This document shows, in pieces, positions 1 to 7,525 of a stretch of DNA of 27,619 nucleotides (position 1 is its first letter; each line of letters starts with the position of its first letter). Location: the IMG/VR virus record IMGVR_UViG_3300010157_000206, positions 1 to 27,619 of that record. One strand, written 5' to 3'. This DNA is from a virus. The notes under the pieces were generated by a model. It was not told the origin of the DNA and ran no database searches. It saw nothing but the letters and a program-made list of their open reading frames with translations. The position numbers were made by a program, and so were the translations under genes.

Positions 1-231
1 TCGTTGATTCAAATCTGTTACCACCCTTTCGGGCGAGCCAATCATTTCTGCTGGCTTCTCATCCTTTTTCATTGATGATGAGTTCGGACTATATCTTCAT
101 CCTTATTTCTAAGGAGTTTCGCGTGTAGTCTCTACGGACTCTCTGCTTTCGCAGGTTGCCTCGGTATTGTCCCTTTTGTTTTCTTGAAGGAGTTTCACCG
201 ATATAGCGAAATTTTCAATTGGCGCTTACGC
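1..231 (-). ncRNA. Group I self-splicing intron in the major capsid gene (3' end outside window)
   Basis: On the minus strand the capsid frame meets TAA at 228-226, and the following bases fold like a group I intron. P1: TTGG (237-234) and TGC (232-230) pair with GCGCCAA (225-219) around a GTAA loop, with C233 bulged and a T232-G223 wobble that marks the 5' splice site between 232 and 231. P3: TCGGTG (201-196) with CAC-G-CGA (125-119). P5: CTGC-GAAA-GCAG (154-143). P7: GACTA (130-126) with TAGTC (91-87), inside the very conserved R (GAGACTACACG) and S (AAGATATAGTCC) elements. P8: CCTT/AAGG (114-101). P9 hairpins: CTCATC/GATGAG (82-58), AGCCA/TGGCT (56-36), and a GAAA-capped stem (35-22). The R/S pair is diagnostic of the family. 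No homing endonuclease frame is visible inside. The 3' splice site is not identifiable here and probably lies past the edge. Confidence 0.9.
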
Positions 232-681
232 AGCCAAAGACCCAATCGTGTTTAGGTAAATTGGTGGAACGAAATCTCCACCTGCTCCATCGGTGCGTGA
301 GATGTCGCGAGTTTCAACTGCGACTTCATGTTGGTGACGAGCTAAGCGATCCCATGAATCACGATCGTTGCGAAGTTGTGCGCCGATCATGTCGCGAACG
401 AAAGAGTTCTTTCCATCGCGGTCATAAGTCATTGCTTCGCGAGTTACAACAGCGCCGCCAAAGTTGGCAACCTTTGCTTCCTTGCGAGATTCTGCGATTG
501 CTGCTGTGCGTGCTTCTACCTTTTCGGCAGTTGCGATGCGCTCATCTAGGGCTGCAATATCATCTTGCGCCTTTGAAGCGGCATCAAGAGCATCTGCGGT
601 GACATCTTCTGCTGCCAAAGTTGTTTCAACCTCGGCAACAAGACCATCGCGCTGCTCCTTGAGTTTTGATGCTAGAGACAT
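226..681 (-). CDS. Major capsid protein, HK97 family, 5' exon (interrupted by group I intron)
   Basis: Builds the icosahedral shell. The ATG at 681 follows a strong GAGGAG ribosome site, 59 nt after the protease gene. Residues 1 to about 75 are charged and helical, like the scaffolding delta domain that the prohead protease removes in HK97-type capsids. Residues 133-142 (TDGAGGDFVP, continuing PIYL) are the motif that normally opens the mature capsid fold. The frame stops at 226, only 151 codons in, whereas family members are usually 300-420 residues. The real exon ends after codon 150 (GCT, base 232), exactly at a codon boundary, and the last codon plus stop belong to the intron. The remainder of the shell domain must be encoded beyond position 1. 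Position after terminase, portal and protease is the standard head order. Confidence 0.88.
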   Translation of the reverse strand: MSLASKLKEQRDGLVAEVETTLAAEDVTADALDAASKAQDDIAALDERIATAEKVEARTAAIAESRKEAKVANFGGAVVTREAMTYDRDGKNSFVRDMIGAQLRNDRDSWDRLARHQHEVAVETRDISRTDGAGGDFVPPIYLNTIGSLAA

Positions 682-740
682 TTCTGTCTCCTCTCTTGGA
701 TTGGATGTGTTGGAACCAGTCGGGGCAGGTGCGCCGAGGG

Positions 741-2936
741 TTATGCCTTGACCTTGCGAGTCAAGGAATACTGTTTGAACTTGAGCGACAACTTGCGCTT
801 TGCAAGATCGAGATCAAGTTCTTCTGCTGAACGCATTCCAACTGATGTGGAATCGTAGGCAGGGAGTGTGACAACTGAAACTTCATAGAGTCGCTCGATG
901 TCATTGATTGTGCGAAGACCAGCATCGCGAGTCTGTCCTTCAGGAGAGACTGTGAATGCGAAACTCATCTTGTCCATATCGCCTCGGCGAAGTGCTGATG
1001 AAAGTTCTTGCGCCTTTGGATTTGCTGGATCAAGAGTTGCTTCCATATAAAGTCCGGTGGTGTCTTGGCGAAGTTTCAAAGTTCCAGATTGAGTTGAAGC
1101 CAATGGAATTCCTTCCATGTCATGATTGACAAGGAGGAAGACTGGGTCATCAGAAGCAAGTGCGCGAGTGAATGCTCCAGGAGCGATAACTTCGCGGAAG
1201 TTCAAGCCACTGGCTTCAGAGTTGAAGGTTGCGGCATAGCCACCAATCTTCAATGAGCCATCATCGGTTGCAACTGCACGAACTTCAGCAACCATTGTGA
1301 TGCGTTCGGCTTGAGCCATTGCAGTTTTGCGAGCTTCAATCATTTCAATATCCTCCGAGCGTGGGGCAGGTAGGGCGGTGATTACTGTCAGAATGTCTGA
1401 TCTGTGAACGACTGTGACATCGCTTGGAATCCAACCATTTCCCTGTTCCTTGTAGATACGAATAAGGAATGCTGGTTGATCTGGAGTTGTTTCCAAGACA
1501 TAGCCTTCAGAAGACTTTGCTTGCCCCTTGGTGACAACTTTTTCAACCTTACCCTTGGCGCGACCATTTGAAGTGTTCCAAGATACGAATGAACCTTCGC
1601 CGATACGAGCTGCGGAAGCGCGACCCTCGAAAGGAGCCTTGATTGAATCGTCATTGAATTCTTTTGATAGTCGCGCATAGTAAGCCGCAACCTTGTCTTT
1701 GATTTCCATTGCATCAGAATCAGGAATGTTCACTCCGCCGCGAGCGCCATTCAAGACACCAGCAACAGCAAAGATTCCTTTTGGAACTGCAACAAGTGAG
1801 CCATCGATGACATCAGCGAATTGCAATTTGTAAGATCCAAGAAGTTCTTTGTTTGTTTCGTCAACATAGAAGAATGCTTTTCCGTATTTAGCCCAATCCA
1901 TGTTGTCTTTTCCGCCAGCATATTCTTGAACACGCTTATCGGCAGCAGCAGCATCCCATGCGGTATCGCGTGGAGCGATTGGAAGATCAGAAGCGCCAGA
2001 AGCCATGCGAGGCATGATCATCATTGGATAAGTTGCGCCTTCTGTCTGTTCTTCAACATCATCTTCATCGACACCTTGAGCATCGACTGGATCTGGGGAA
2101 GGTTGTGTGACTTCTTGACCAAGGGAAGCGGTCAATTGCCATTTCCAGAATTGATGTTGATCGATGCGACCAGCGATGAAGTTTGCAACACCTTGCTGAT
2201 TGTAATTTGTAGCGCAATCGAAGACATCTGAAAGTTCATCAAGAATCATGTCATTTGCTGCAAGCAAGTCATTGGCAAGAGCGATTGGATCTTGCAAGAT
2301 TGCTGGAGCATCATCAAGGCATCGAAGCGCTAAGAATGAACCAAGTGTGAATGGAGCGATTGAACCAAGTTTGCGAAGGTTCTCGGCGATTGGATCGATT
2401 GACTCATAAACATCTTCATAAATTTTCAAGAACAGTTTGTGATATTCGCTGAAGTCAGCACCCTTCACATTCCAATGAGCGCCATGCGCCCGGAAATAGA
2501 AGCTCACAACATCTGCGAGAAGTTCAGTCAGTTCCTCGTTTAGATCAGGAACTTGATTCATGTCAGCCATGTCACCCTCCTCGGATGCCATCAGGGAAAG
2601 CGCTCGTGCGCTTTTCGAGATTTGATTTCTGATTCTTGTTGACCAAGTGAAGCCAGCATCGCCACCCCAGGCTGACCATGCAACTCTTCCAGGAGATGGA
2701 AAGCCATCTTCTCCAGAATTGAATCCCTCTGCTTGCTTGTCGATCTCATGTCTTTTGAAGAATGAATACATTCTCAAGATTGTTTCGGCGCTTACTGGAT
2801 GACCAGCAGCCAAATCACTTGCTCGTTTTTTGCCAACTGCGGTGAAGCCACCACCAGCATGACCATCAGCAATCCAAGCCAAAGCCTTTTTCGCTTCATC
2901 TTGAACTCCATTTGGAACTCTGAAAGTTTCAGCCAT
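741..2936 (-). CDS. Multidomain prohead protease polyprotein with Dps/ferritin-like domain
   Basis: A 731-residue protein, against roughly 200 for a simple HK97-type protease. Seen in order: (a) 1-102, a phage domain with the run SPGRVAWSAWGGDAG; (b) 127-273, a Dps-like four-helix domain with H154-W-N-V-K-G, H166, D181 and E185, spaced +12, +27 and +31 as in the Dps ferroxidase site, although the usual Asp at +16 is Leu170; (c) 317-437, a phage domain with LGSYKLQFADVIDG; (d) 447-520, a DUF2945/HVA1-type small beta domain (VSWNTSNGRAKGKV); (e) 546-700, a U35 prohead protease with H605 in VNHD and S658 in MSFAF as the likely nucleophile pair. It should cleave the capsid delta domain and perhaps itself. 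It abuts the portal gene (shared base 2936) and precedes the capsid gene. The role of the Dps part is unknown; iron or DNA binding inside the head is a guess. Confidence 0.9.
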   Translation of the reverse strand: MAETFRVPNGVQDEAKKALAWIADGHAGGGFTAVGKKRASDLAAGHPVSAETILRMYSFFKRHEIDKQAEGFNSGEDGFPSPGRVAWSAWGGDAGFTWSTRIRNQISKSARALSLMASEEGDMADMNQVPDLNEELTELLADVVSFYFRAHGAHWNVKGADFSEYHKLFLKIYEDVYESIDPIAENLRKLGSIAPFTLGSFLALRCLDDAPAILQDPIALANDLLAANDMILDELSDVFDCATNYNQQGVANFIAGRIDQHQFWKWQLTASLGQEVTQPSPDPVDAQGVDEDDVEEQTEGATYPMMIMPRMASGASDLPIAPRDTAWDAAAADKRVQEYAGGKDNMDWAKYGKAFFYVDETNKELLGSYKLQFADVIDGSLVAVPKGIFAVAGVLNGARGGVNIPDSDAMEIKDKVAAYYARLSKEFNDDSIKAPFEGRASAARIGEGSFVSWNTSNGRAKGKVEKVVTKGQAKSSEGYVLETTPDQPAFLIRIYKEQGNGWIPSDVTVVHRSDILTVITALPAPRSEDIEMIEARKTAMAQAERITMVAEVRAVATDDGSLKIGGYAATFNSEASGLNFREVIAPGAFTRALASDDPVFLLVNHDMEGIPLASTQSGTLKLRQDTTGLYMEATLDPANPKAQELSSALRRGDMDKMSFAFTVSPEGQTRDAGLRTINDIERLYEVSVVTLPAYDSTSVGMRSAEELDLDLAKRKLSLKFKQYSLTRKVKA

Positions 2937-4165
2937 TATTCCAACACTCCCATGATCGGTGCTGAAGGATCAGCATCTTCACCGAGCGAAGGATTGACTC
3001 CTCCTGCTGTCACATTGCCAGCAAGTGCCTGGTTGAACTTGTCTCCGCCCTCGTAAGGTTCCATGCCTTCGATCTGACGAACTTCATTTGGAGTGCGAGC
3101 GCCCATTGACACATTGATCATGTTCACGCGAGCGCGAGTGATTGCATCAACTCGAAGAAGTGTTGAAGTATCGAATGCGACATCATCGCCTTGATCAAGA
3201 ATGTTCGACAATGCTGTTTCAATTCTACGAATCCAAGGAGCGATTGTGTGTGTAAGGAAATTCAATGAGGCTTGTTCGACATTCTGGTAAGTCTGATTAT
3301 CGCCAGAAGCAAGAATGAGATGGCTTGGGATGCGGAAGATGCGAGCGATGTCGCGAATCAACTGCTCACGAGTCTTGATCATTTCAGCATCAGCAGCAGA
3401 AGTTGTGATTGGTCGGAACTTGAGACCATCTGAGAGAACTGCTGGCTTGCGATGGCGGCGATGGGTTGCTTCCCATGTTGCCTGGATGACACGAGCCTGT
3501 TCCAAGTTCAACTTCTGATCTGTTTCAAGAATTCCTGAAGGAGTTCCACCTTCGCCATAGAACTGAGCCAAGTGGCGATCCATAGCGATGGAAAGTCCAA
3601 TGAGATTTCGAGCCTGGTTCAATGGTGATATTCCAACTAAAGATTGAGGCGGTGTGAACCAGCGAAGATGCAAGATGTCTTCACGATTCATTTCATTTCC
3701 TAGGTGAAGGTATCTGCGACCGGTCATGTCACCAGTTGGAAGAACCTGCATCTGATAAGGGTGCAAAGGCACAAGACCAATCATGTTGCCAAGGCGATCT
3801 CTGTCGATCTTCACATAAGCATTTCCATGCAAAGCCATTGAGGCAACAATTTGATGAATCAATTCATAAGTGTTTGATTCTGGATCAGGGTCGGCAAGAA
3901 CATCTGGCAAAGGTCGCATGACTCTCTGACCATCTTTTTCGATTCTATAAGCACGAAGCGGCATTGAAGCAACTGAATCAGCAAGAAGTGAAACAGCGCC
4001 AAGCACTGCTGAAACTCCAAGAGCAGTCCATTCATCGATGCGCTCGCCAGCAGCAGAAGTCATTGATGTCTGACCATAGAGTTGGCTCAATGGTGAAACA
4101 TAGTTGTTGAACTGAGGGTAGCGACCTACTGTGAAAGATTGAATGCCACGACTGAAGATGCTCAC
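2936..4165 (-). CDS. Portal protein, HK97 family
   Basis: Forms the dodecameric ring at one capsid vertex through which DNA is packaged and where the tail attaches. The 409-residue length is typical for HK97-type portals. Family-like stretches include the N-terminal helix with LADSVASMPLRAYR (about 60-75), the LHPYQMQVL region, and a C-terminal stem/crown with IRDIARIFRIPSHLI and NFLTHTIAPWIRRIE. The ATG at 4165 overlaps the stop of the upstream 51-residue membrane protein (ATGA), and the stop touches the start of the protease gene, so the three are translationally coupled. Position between large terminase and protease is canonical. Confidence 0.95.
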   Translation of the reverse strand: MSIFSRGIQSFTVGRYPQFNNYVSPLSQLYGQTSMTSAAGERIDEWTALGVSAVLGAVSLLADSVASMPLRAYRIEKDGQRVMRPLPDVLADPDPESNTYELIHQIVASMALHGNAYVKIDRDRLGNMIGLVPLHPYQMQVLPTGDMTGRRYLHLGNEMNREDILHLRWFTPPQSLVGISPLNQARNLIGLSIAMDRHLAQFYGEGGTPSGILETDQKLNLEQARVIQATWEATHRRHRKPAVLSDGLKFRPITTSAADAEMIKTREQLIRDIARIFRIPSHLILASGDNQTYQNVEQASLNFLTHTIAPWIRRIETALSNILDQGDDVAFDTSTLLRVDAITRARVNMINVSMGARTPNEVRQIEGMEPYEGGDKFNQALAGNVTAGGVNPSLGEDADPSAPIMGVLE

Positions 4166-4317
4166 TTATTGCCTCCAAAGTCTGCCAATATCGAACCAAC
4201 TAGAATCAAGATTCCTCCTGTGAGAAGAGCAGCCCCAAGTCCAAAAATTATGCCAAGACCAACGGAAATCATTGTTGCGCCAATCAACTCTGTGACTGTT
4301 GTGATCTGATCACGCAT
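4162..4317 (-). CDS. Small membrane protein between terminase and portal
   Basis: A 51-residue protein starting at the ATG at 4317 (MRDQITTVTEL), which overlaps the terminase stop by 8 nt. The frame stays open further upstream, but that part lies within terminase codons and is unlikely to be used. Residues 13-45 are almost entirely hydrophobic (runs of I, L, V, G, A), enough for one long or two short transmembrane helices with a Gly-Gly turn near LLTGG. No family is recognised with certainty. Tiny membrane proteins at this position occur in related actinophages. A holin or membrane-anchor role is possible but unsupported, because the endolysin is 14 kb away. Confidence 0.7.
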   Translation of the reverse strand: MRDQITTVTELIGATMISVGLGIIFGLGAALLTGGILILVGSILADFGGNK

Positions 4318-5875
4318 CTGGAACCTCCATTGAGAATGGGTCGAAAATTTGTGGCAACGAGCCACCTTGAGATTGCCACCAACTAGCGCGTTCCAAAGCC
4401 ATCACCGATGAAACAGCCAAGTCAATTCGGCGCTTTGAGCCTTTTGCTTCTTTGGCAAGTCTTGATCCGCGATTGTCTGTGCGAAGTTGAGCATTGGAGA
4501 TGTGCCTTGCAAGGCGAGCATCACCATTGTGAGTGATTGTCTTATTCACAACAGCTTCGAAGAATCGAGTTGTTGCTGGGGTCATGCGAGATGCGGTCTG
4601 TGGGAAAGTCACCACTGGAAGACCTTCATCATCAAGAATCTGGAATGTTCGCGCCCATCGATAAGGGTCGCAAGCAATTTCCAAGACTTGAAATCTGGTG
4701 GCGGCGGCGCGAATGGCATCTTCAACTTCAAGCACCGGAATTTGCCAGTTCGCATCAGCCTCATCTGGCTTCTCCCAGACTGCGACAGGCATGATGTGAG
4801 GAATCTCGCCAACCGAAACTGCCACGATCGCTGTGCAGTCACCATTGAAGGATCCATCGAAGCCGAGAACGACATCAGAGCCGTCAGGAATTTCATGATC
4901 GTCAGCAAGAACATCCCAAGCGCCATGTGGTAGCCAAGTGTCTGATGTTGATGACCAGATGTTCAGTCGTTTAGTCTTGAATTCCGCCTCTGGAGTTCGA
5001 AGTATTGCTGAAGAGAAATCATCAGCAGCAACAATGTCATCAAAGCCAGGGTTCGCTTCTTTCCAAGCCAATGGATCACGATAATCCCCTTCGTTATTTG
5101 CTTCCCACCATGCAAAGAAGAATGAAGGATCATCAACTTCGCCAAGTGCGACTCGCTTGCCGTATTCGTAAAGACTGAAACAGATTGAATCTTTGCCACT
5201 GTTGTCAGTTTTGACTCCAGCAGTAGTGATTGCAACCAACATTGGTTCTATGCGAGCGCCCATTGCCAGCGACATAACATCGAAGAGTTCGCGATTAGGT
5301 TGCGCGTGAAGCTCATCGAAGCAGACAAGTGTCGGGTTCAATCCTTCTTTGGAGAAGGCATCGCTTGAAAGTGCGCGATACACCGATCCAGTTTTCGGAT
5401 TGTGAATTGTGTCTTTATAAACAGTCAGTAGTTCGGAAAGTTCCGGGTGAAGTCGAACCATTTCCTTTGCTGTGTTGAAAACAATCTTTGCTTGTTCCTT
5501 CTCAGCAGCGCAAGAATAAATCTCGCCGCCTTGCGCTCCAAGAACTAGCGATTCAAGAGCGACTGCCGAGAGCCAGGCTGACTTTCCATTCTTGCGAGGA
5601 AGTCCAACCAAGCCGACACGATGACGAAAGGTTCCATCTACCTTGACTGCGAAAAGTTGTTTTGTGAGTTCGCGTTGCCAAGGTCTGAAGACTAGATCTT
5701 CGCCAGCATGACCAGCGATGGAATCTTTTGTTATTTTGCAAAGAGCCTCTGCAAAGTCTGCGATGTCTTCCCCGCGCGATCTCTTGAGATCGGCTGCTGG
5801 AACTTTTGAGAGCCAGCGTGGAGGGAATCCATCAATTCCTGTTTTGCCTCTTTTCGAGGAGTTTGTCGATTGCAC
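4310..5875 (-). CDS. Terminase large subunit
   Basis: The packaging motor: an N-terminal ATPase drives DNA through the portal and a C-terminal RNase H-like nuclease cuts the concatemer. At 521 residues it is the usual length for the phage terminase_1-type family. Walker A is G91-LPRKNGKS, Walker B is LVCFDE at 183-188, and the coupling motif AITTAG follows at 215-220. The nuclease domain opens with VLGFDGSFNGD (D340 and D346 being likely metal ligands). The start is a GTG at 5875 inside the end of the small terminase gene (44 nt overlap), with an AAGG about 6 nt upstream. No ATG gives a better N-terminus. Confidence 0.96.
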   Translation of the reverse strand: MQSTNSSKRGKTGIDGFPPRWLSKVPAADLKRSRGEDIADFAEALCKITKDSIAGHAGEDLVFRPWQRELTKQLFAVKVDGTFRHRVGLVGLPRKNGKSAWLSAVALESLVLGAQGGEIYSCAAEKEQAKIVFNTAKEMVRLHPELSELLTVYKDTIHNPKTGSVYRALSSDAFSKEGLNPTLVCFDELHAQPNRELFDVMSLAMGARIEPMLVAITTAGVKTDNSGKDSICFSLYEYGKRVALGEVDDPSFFFAWWEANNEGDYRDPLAWKEANPGFDDIVAADDFSSAILRTPEAEFKTKRLNIWSSTSDTWLPHGAWDVLADDHEIPDGSDVVLGFDGSFNGDCTAIVAVSVGEIPHIMPVAVWEKPDEADANWQIPVLEVEDAIRAAATRFQVLEIACDPYRWARTFQILDDEGLPVVTFPQTASRMTPATTRFFEAVVNKTITHNGDARLARHISNAQLRTDNRGSRLAKEAKGSKRRIDLAVSSVMALERASWWQSQGGSLPQIFDPFSMEVPDA

Positions 5876-6281
5876 TAATTGCCTTCACTTCCGCCACCCC
5901 TAAGCGGCTGCGAGATGTTGGATCAAAGCCAAGTGAGGAAAGAGAATCCACGAACGCTTTGTTGATATGAACCAACAATCGACCATCTGCTGGATCGAGT
6001 GTTGCACGATACTTCTTGCGAACTGCTGCAAGGTCATCGGCGAGCATTGCCGCATTCTCAATCGCTCGGAAATCGCTTTGTGGGGAAAGCCAAGTGATCG
6101 CCATATCCCACGCCTGGTTCCAAAGAGCTAGTCCATCCTCACCAAGATTGATTGGAGCATCTGGAATCTTGTGAGCCATTGGCAAAGTTGTGATCACGCT
6201 CAACTCTGGCAACTTTCGCTTGCCTGGATTGCCTGTGATGCGCTTTATTTCGGCAGGTTTCGGCGGTCTTCCAGCGGTCAT
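5832..6281 (-). CDS. Terminase small subunit, P27 family
   Basis: Recognises the packaging site and recruits the large subunit. The signature is at the N-terminus (GRPPKPAEIKRITGNPGKR), an Arg/Lys-rich DNA-binding segment typical of P27-type small terminases, followed by a helical core (W-x-W-x-W-L, LADDLAAVRKKY). I place the start at the ATG at 6281, giving 149 residues. A further in-frame ATG lies at 6296, but the bases just after it (GGAGG) form the Shine-Dalgarno of the 6281 ATG with 8 nt spacing, so 6281 fits better. The gene overlaps the large terminase by 44 nt. Confidence 0.9.
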   Translation of the reverse strand: MTAGRPPKPAEIKRITGNPGKRKLPELSVITTLPMAHKIPDAPINLGEDGLALWNQAWDMAITWLSPQSDFRAIENAAMLADDLAAVRKKYRATLDPADGRLLVHINKAFVDSLSSLGFDPTSRSRLGVAEVKAISAIDKLLEKRQNRN

Positions 6282-6296
6282 GCGCGGAACCTCCAT

Positions 6297-6411
6297 GTTA
6301 TTTGCCGAACTTGTAATTTCGCGAACATAAAAAGAAAACGGGGGGGCTGGGTCTATGCGTAATTCCCAGAAAAAACAAAAAAAGTTTTGAATTCAAATCT
6401 TTGTGTGTGTG
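6297..6411 (-). other. Intergenic gap between HNH nuclease and small terminase; candidate cos/packaging region
   Basis: About 115 bases with no gene. The composition is unlike its surroundings: two long T runs on the minus strand (complement of 6369-6383), a run of seven C (complement of 6340-6346), a 10-bp palindrome TTGAATTCAA (6387-6396) and a (CA)n tract. An HNH nuclease next to small terminase is the arrangement known from cos phages whose HNH protein helps cut the packaging site, so a cohesive-end site here is plausible. No terminal overhang can be proven from the sequence. Confidence 0.3.
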
Positions 6412-6738
6412 TCAGCGATTCTTCTTGGATGAGTTGCAACTTCTGCACATCGCTTGCAGGTTTGATAATTCCAATCTTGAGCCACCACGATCCAGGGAGT
6501 GGATGTGGTCAACTGTGGCATCGGAGCCAACAAGTTTCTTGTTACATCTCAAGCAAGTCCAATTGTCTCTTCGTAAAATAATTACTCTTACCCTTTGCCA
6601 CTCTGCATCGTAGCCTCGGAGGGATGAGGTAGGTCTCTCTCGCTTTGGTTGACTTGCCTCTCGTATTGCAAAGCATTCATCACATCTTGATCTTGCTGTT
6701 GGAATTCCACAATCAAGGCAGGACAATTTGGGCGGCAT
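6412..6738 (-). CDS. HNH endonuclease associated with terminase
   Basis: A 108-residue nuclease. It has an N-terminal zinc knuckle (C7-x2-C10 ... C19-x2-C22), then a canonical HNH module: C62-x2-C65, the VDHIHSLDRGG core with H78 as general base, N93 in LSNLQ, and a second C98-x2-C101. Bases before the ATG at 6738 encode an unrelated-looking extension, and that ATG begins the conserved zinc knuckle, so I use it. No strong ribosome site precedes it, and it lies 14 nt after the Ntn hydrolase stop, so it may depend on coupling. Directly upstream of small terminase, it probably assists genome cleavage during packaging, as shown for HK97 gp74-type proteins. It is not a clear homing enzyme. Confidence 0.88.
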   Translation of the reverse strand: MPPKLSCLDCGIPTARSRCDECFAIREASQPKRERPTSSLRGYDAEWQRVRVIILRRDNWTCLRCNKKLVGSDATVDHIHSLDRGGSRLELSNLQAMCRSCNSSKKNR

Positions 6739-6752
6739 TATTTTATGGAACT

Positions 6753-7325
6753 TTATTTTCTTTTGATAATTGTTGTTATCTTGCCGCCGGTATATGAATC
6801 CCACTTGGATGCAATTGCAATTGCATCGCGAATGATTTCCTCTGCATGATCAGCATCATCAATGTTGAATGATAAATCTTTCAATGCGTAACTCATTGCG
6901 CCGAGTGCTAATGCTTCGCCACTTCCAGCAACATAGACATTCTCTTCACAGCGTTCCCATGAGTAATCATCTTCAATGCGATATAAGTTGCAATCAATTA
7001 CAACAAGGAAGATGTTGCCATGTGTTACTGCTGAGTCATCCTTCTTTGTTTCATAACCAGCATCAACGAATGCTTTGCGAATGGAAGGGATTAGAGTTCG
7101 TGTGATATATCTGTCGGGATTTGATCGACCGACTTTTGGTGCGCTCCATGTATGTTGGAGAATGTTGATGCCACGAACATCGCCCGCGCCACCAATGATG
7201 ATGCCGTTGTTCTCGAATATCTTTCCGCCCGGAATGTTGATCTTGAATCCATCTTGATCAGAAGATTGTGAATCGCCTCCAATAACAATCCAATCATCTC
7301 CTTGAATAGCAGCAAGAGTTGTCAT
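6753..7325 (-). CDS. Proteasome beta/HslV-like Ntn hydrolase
   Basis: A 190-residue threonine-type N-terminal-nucleophile hydrolase. It begins Met-Thr-Thr, so removal of Met exposes Thr1. D18 of the precursor (mature D17) sits in VIGGDSQ, and K35 (mature K34) in GGKIF matches the catalytic Lys33 region. A GSGEALALGA loop at 134-143 and the helix AEEIIRDAIAIASKWD follow in the order seen in HslV and proteasome beta subunits. There is no propeptide, which is like HslV rather than actinobacterial beta subunits. Actinobacteria carry a 20S proteasome, so it might mimic or modify that machine or act alone as a ring peptidase in particle maturation. No unfoldase partner is visible. The ATG at 7325 overlaps the preceding stop (ATGA). 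Confidence 0.85.
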   Translation of the reverse strand: MTTLAAIQGDDWIVIGGDSQSSDQDGFKINIPGGKIFENNGIIIGGAGDVRGINILQHTWSAPKVGRSNPDRYITRTLIPSIRKAFVDAGYETKKDDSAVTHGNIFLVVIDCNLYRIEDDYSWERCEENVYVAGSGEALALGAMSYALKDLSFNIDDADHAEEIIRDAIAIASKWDSYTGGKITTIIKRK

Positions 7326-7525
7326 TGATTCATCCCCAATTTTGCATCAAGCATTTGATCGACAAGCTCCATGAGATGTTGTTTTCTGAAATCACCAGCA
7401 TGACGAATTCCATCAGCGAGATGCGAAAGCGCCTCATTGATTTCTTCAACTGTCTCATCATGAACGATCATGATTGAAAGGATACTCGCAAGCCTTTGGA
7501 CAACCATTGTCTGTGGATAGGACAC
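7322..7525 (-). CDS. Small helical protein of unknown function
   Basis: At most 67 residues from a GTG at 7525, or 61 from an ATG at 7507; neither has a clear ribosome site. The sequence is mainly helical with charged faces (DETVEEINEALSHLADGI, then HLMELVDQMLDAK). I do not recognise a family. Its stop overlaps the Ntn hydrolase start (ATGA), so the two are translationally coupled, and it could be a partner or regulator of that enzyme; that is inference from adjacency only. Confidence 0.6.
   Translation of the reverse strand: MSYPQTMVVQRLASILSIMIVHDETVEEINEALSHLADGIRHAGDFRKQHLMELVDQMLDAKLGMNQ

Noticed and set aside
219-602. Plus-strand reading frames throughout the window, such as 219-602 and 19479-19862
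   Set aside because: They are mirror images of the minus-strand genes, have biased composition (Pro-rich opposite the glycine-rich gene) and no ribosome sites or known families.
226-681. Capsid gene as a pseudogene or sequencing frameshift
   Set aside because: The stop is followed by a full group I intron core with a P1 wobble placed exactly at a codon boundary, so splicing explains the break better than decay or error.
6412-6738. HNH protein as the homing enzyme of the capsid intron
   Set aside because: It is about 6 kb from the intron and placed directly before small terminase with a packaging-type HNH module; nothing links it to the intron.
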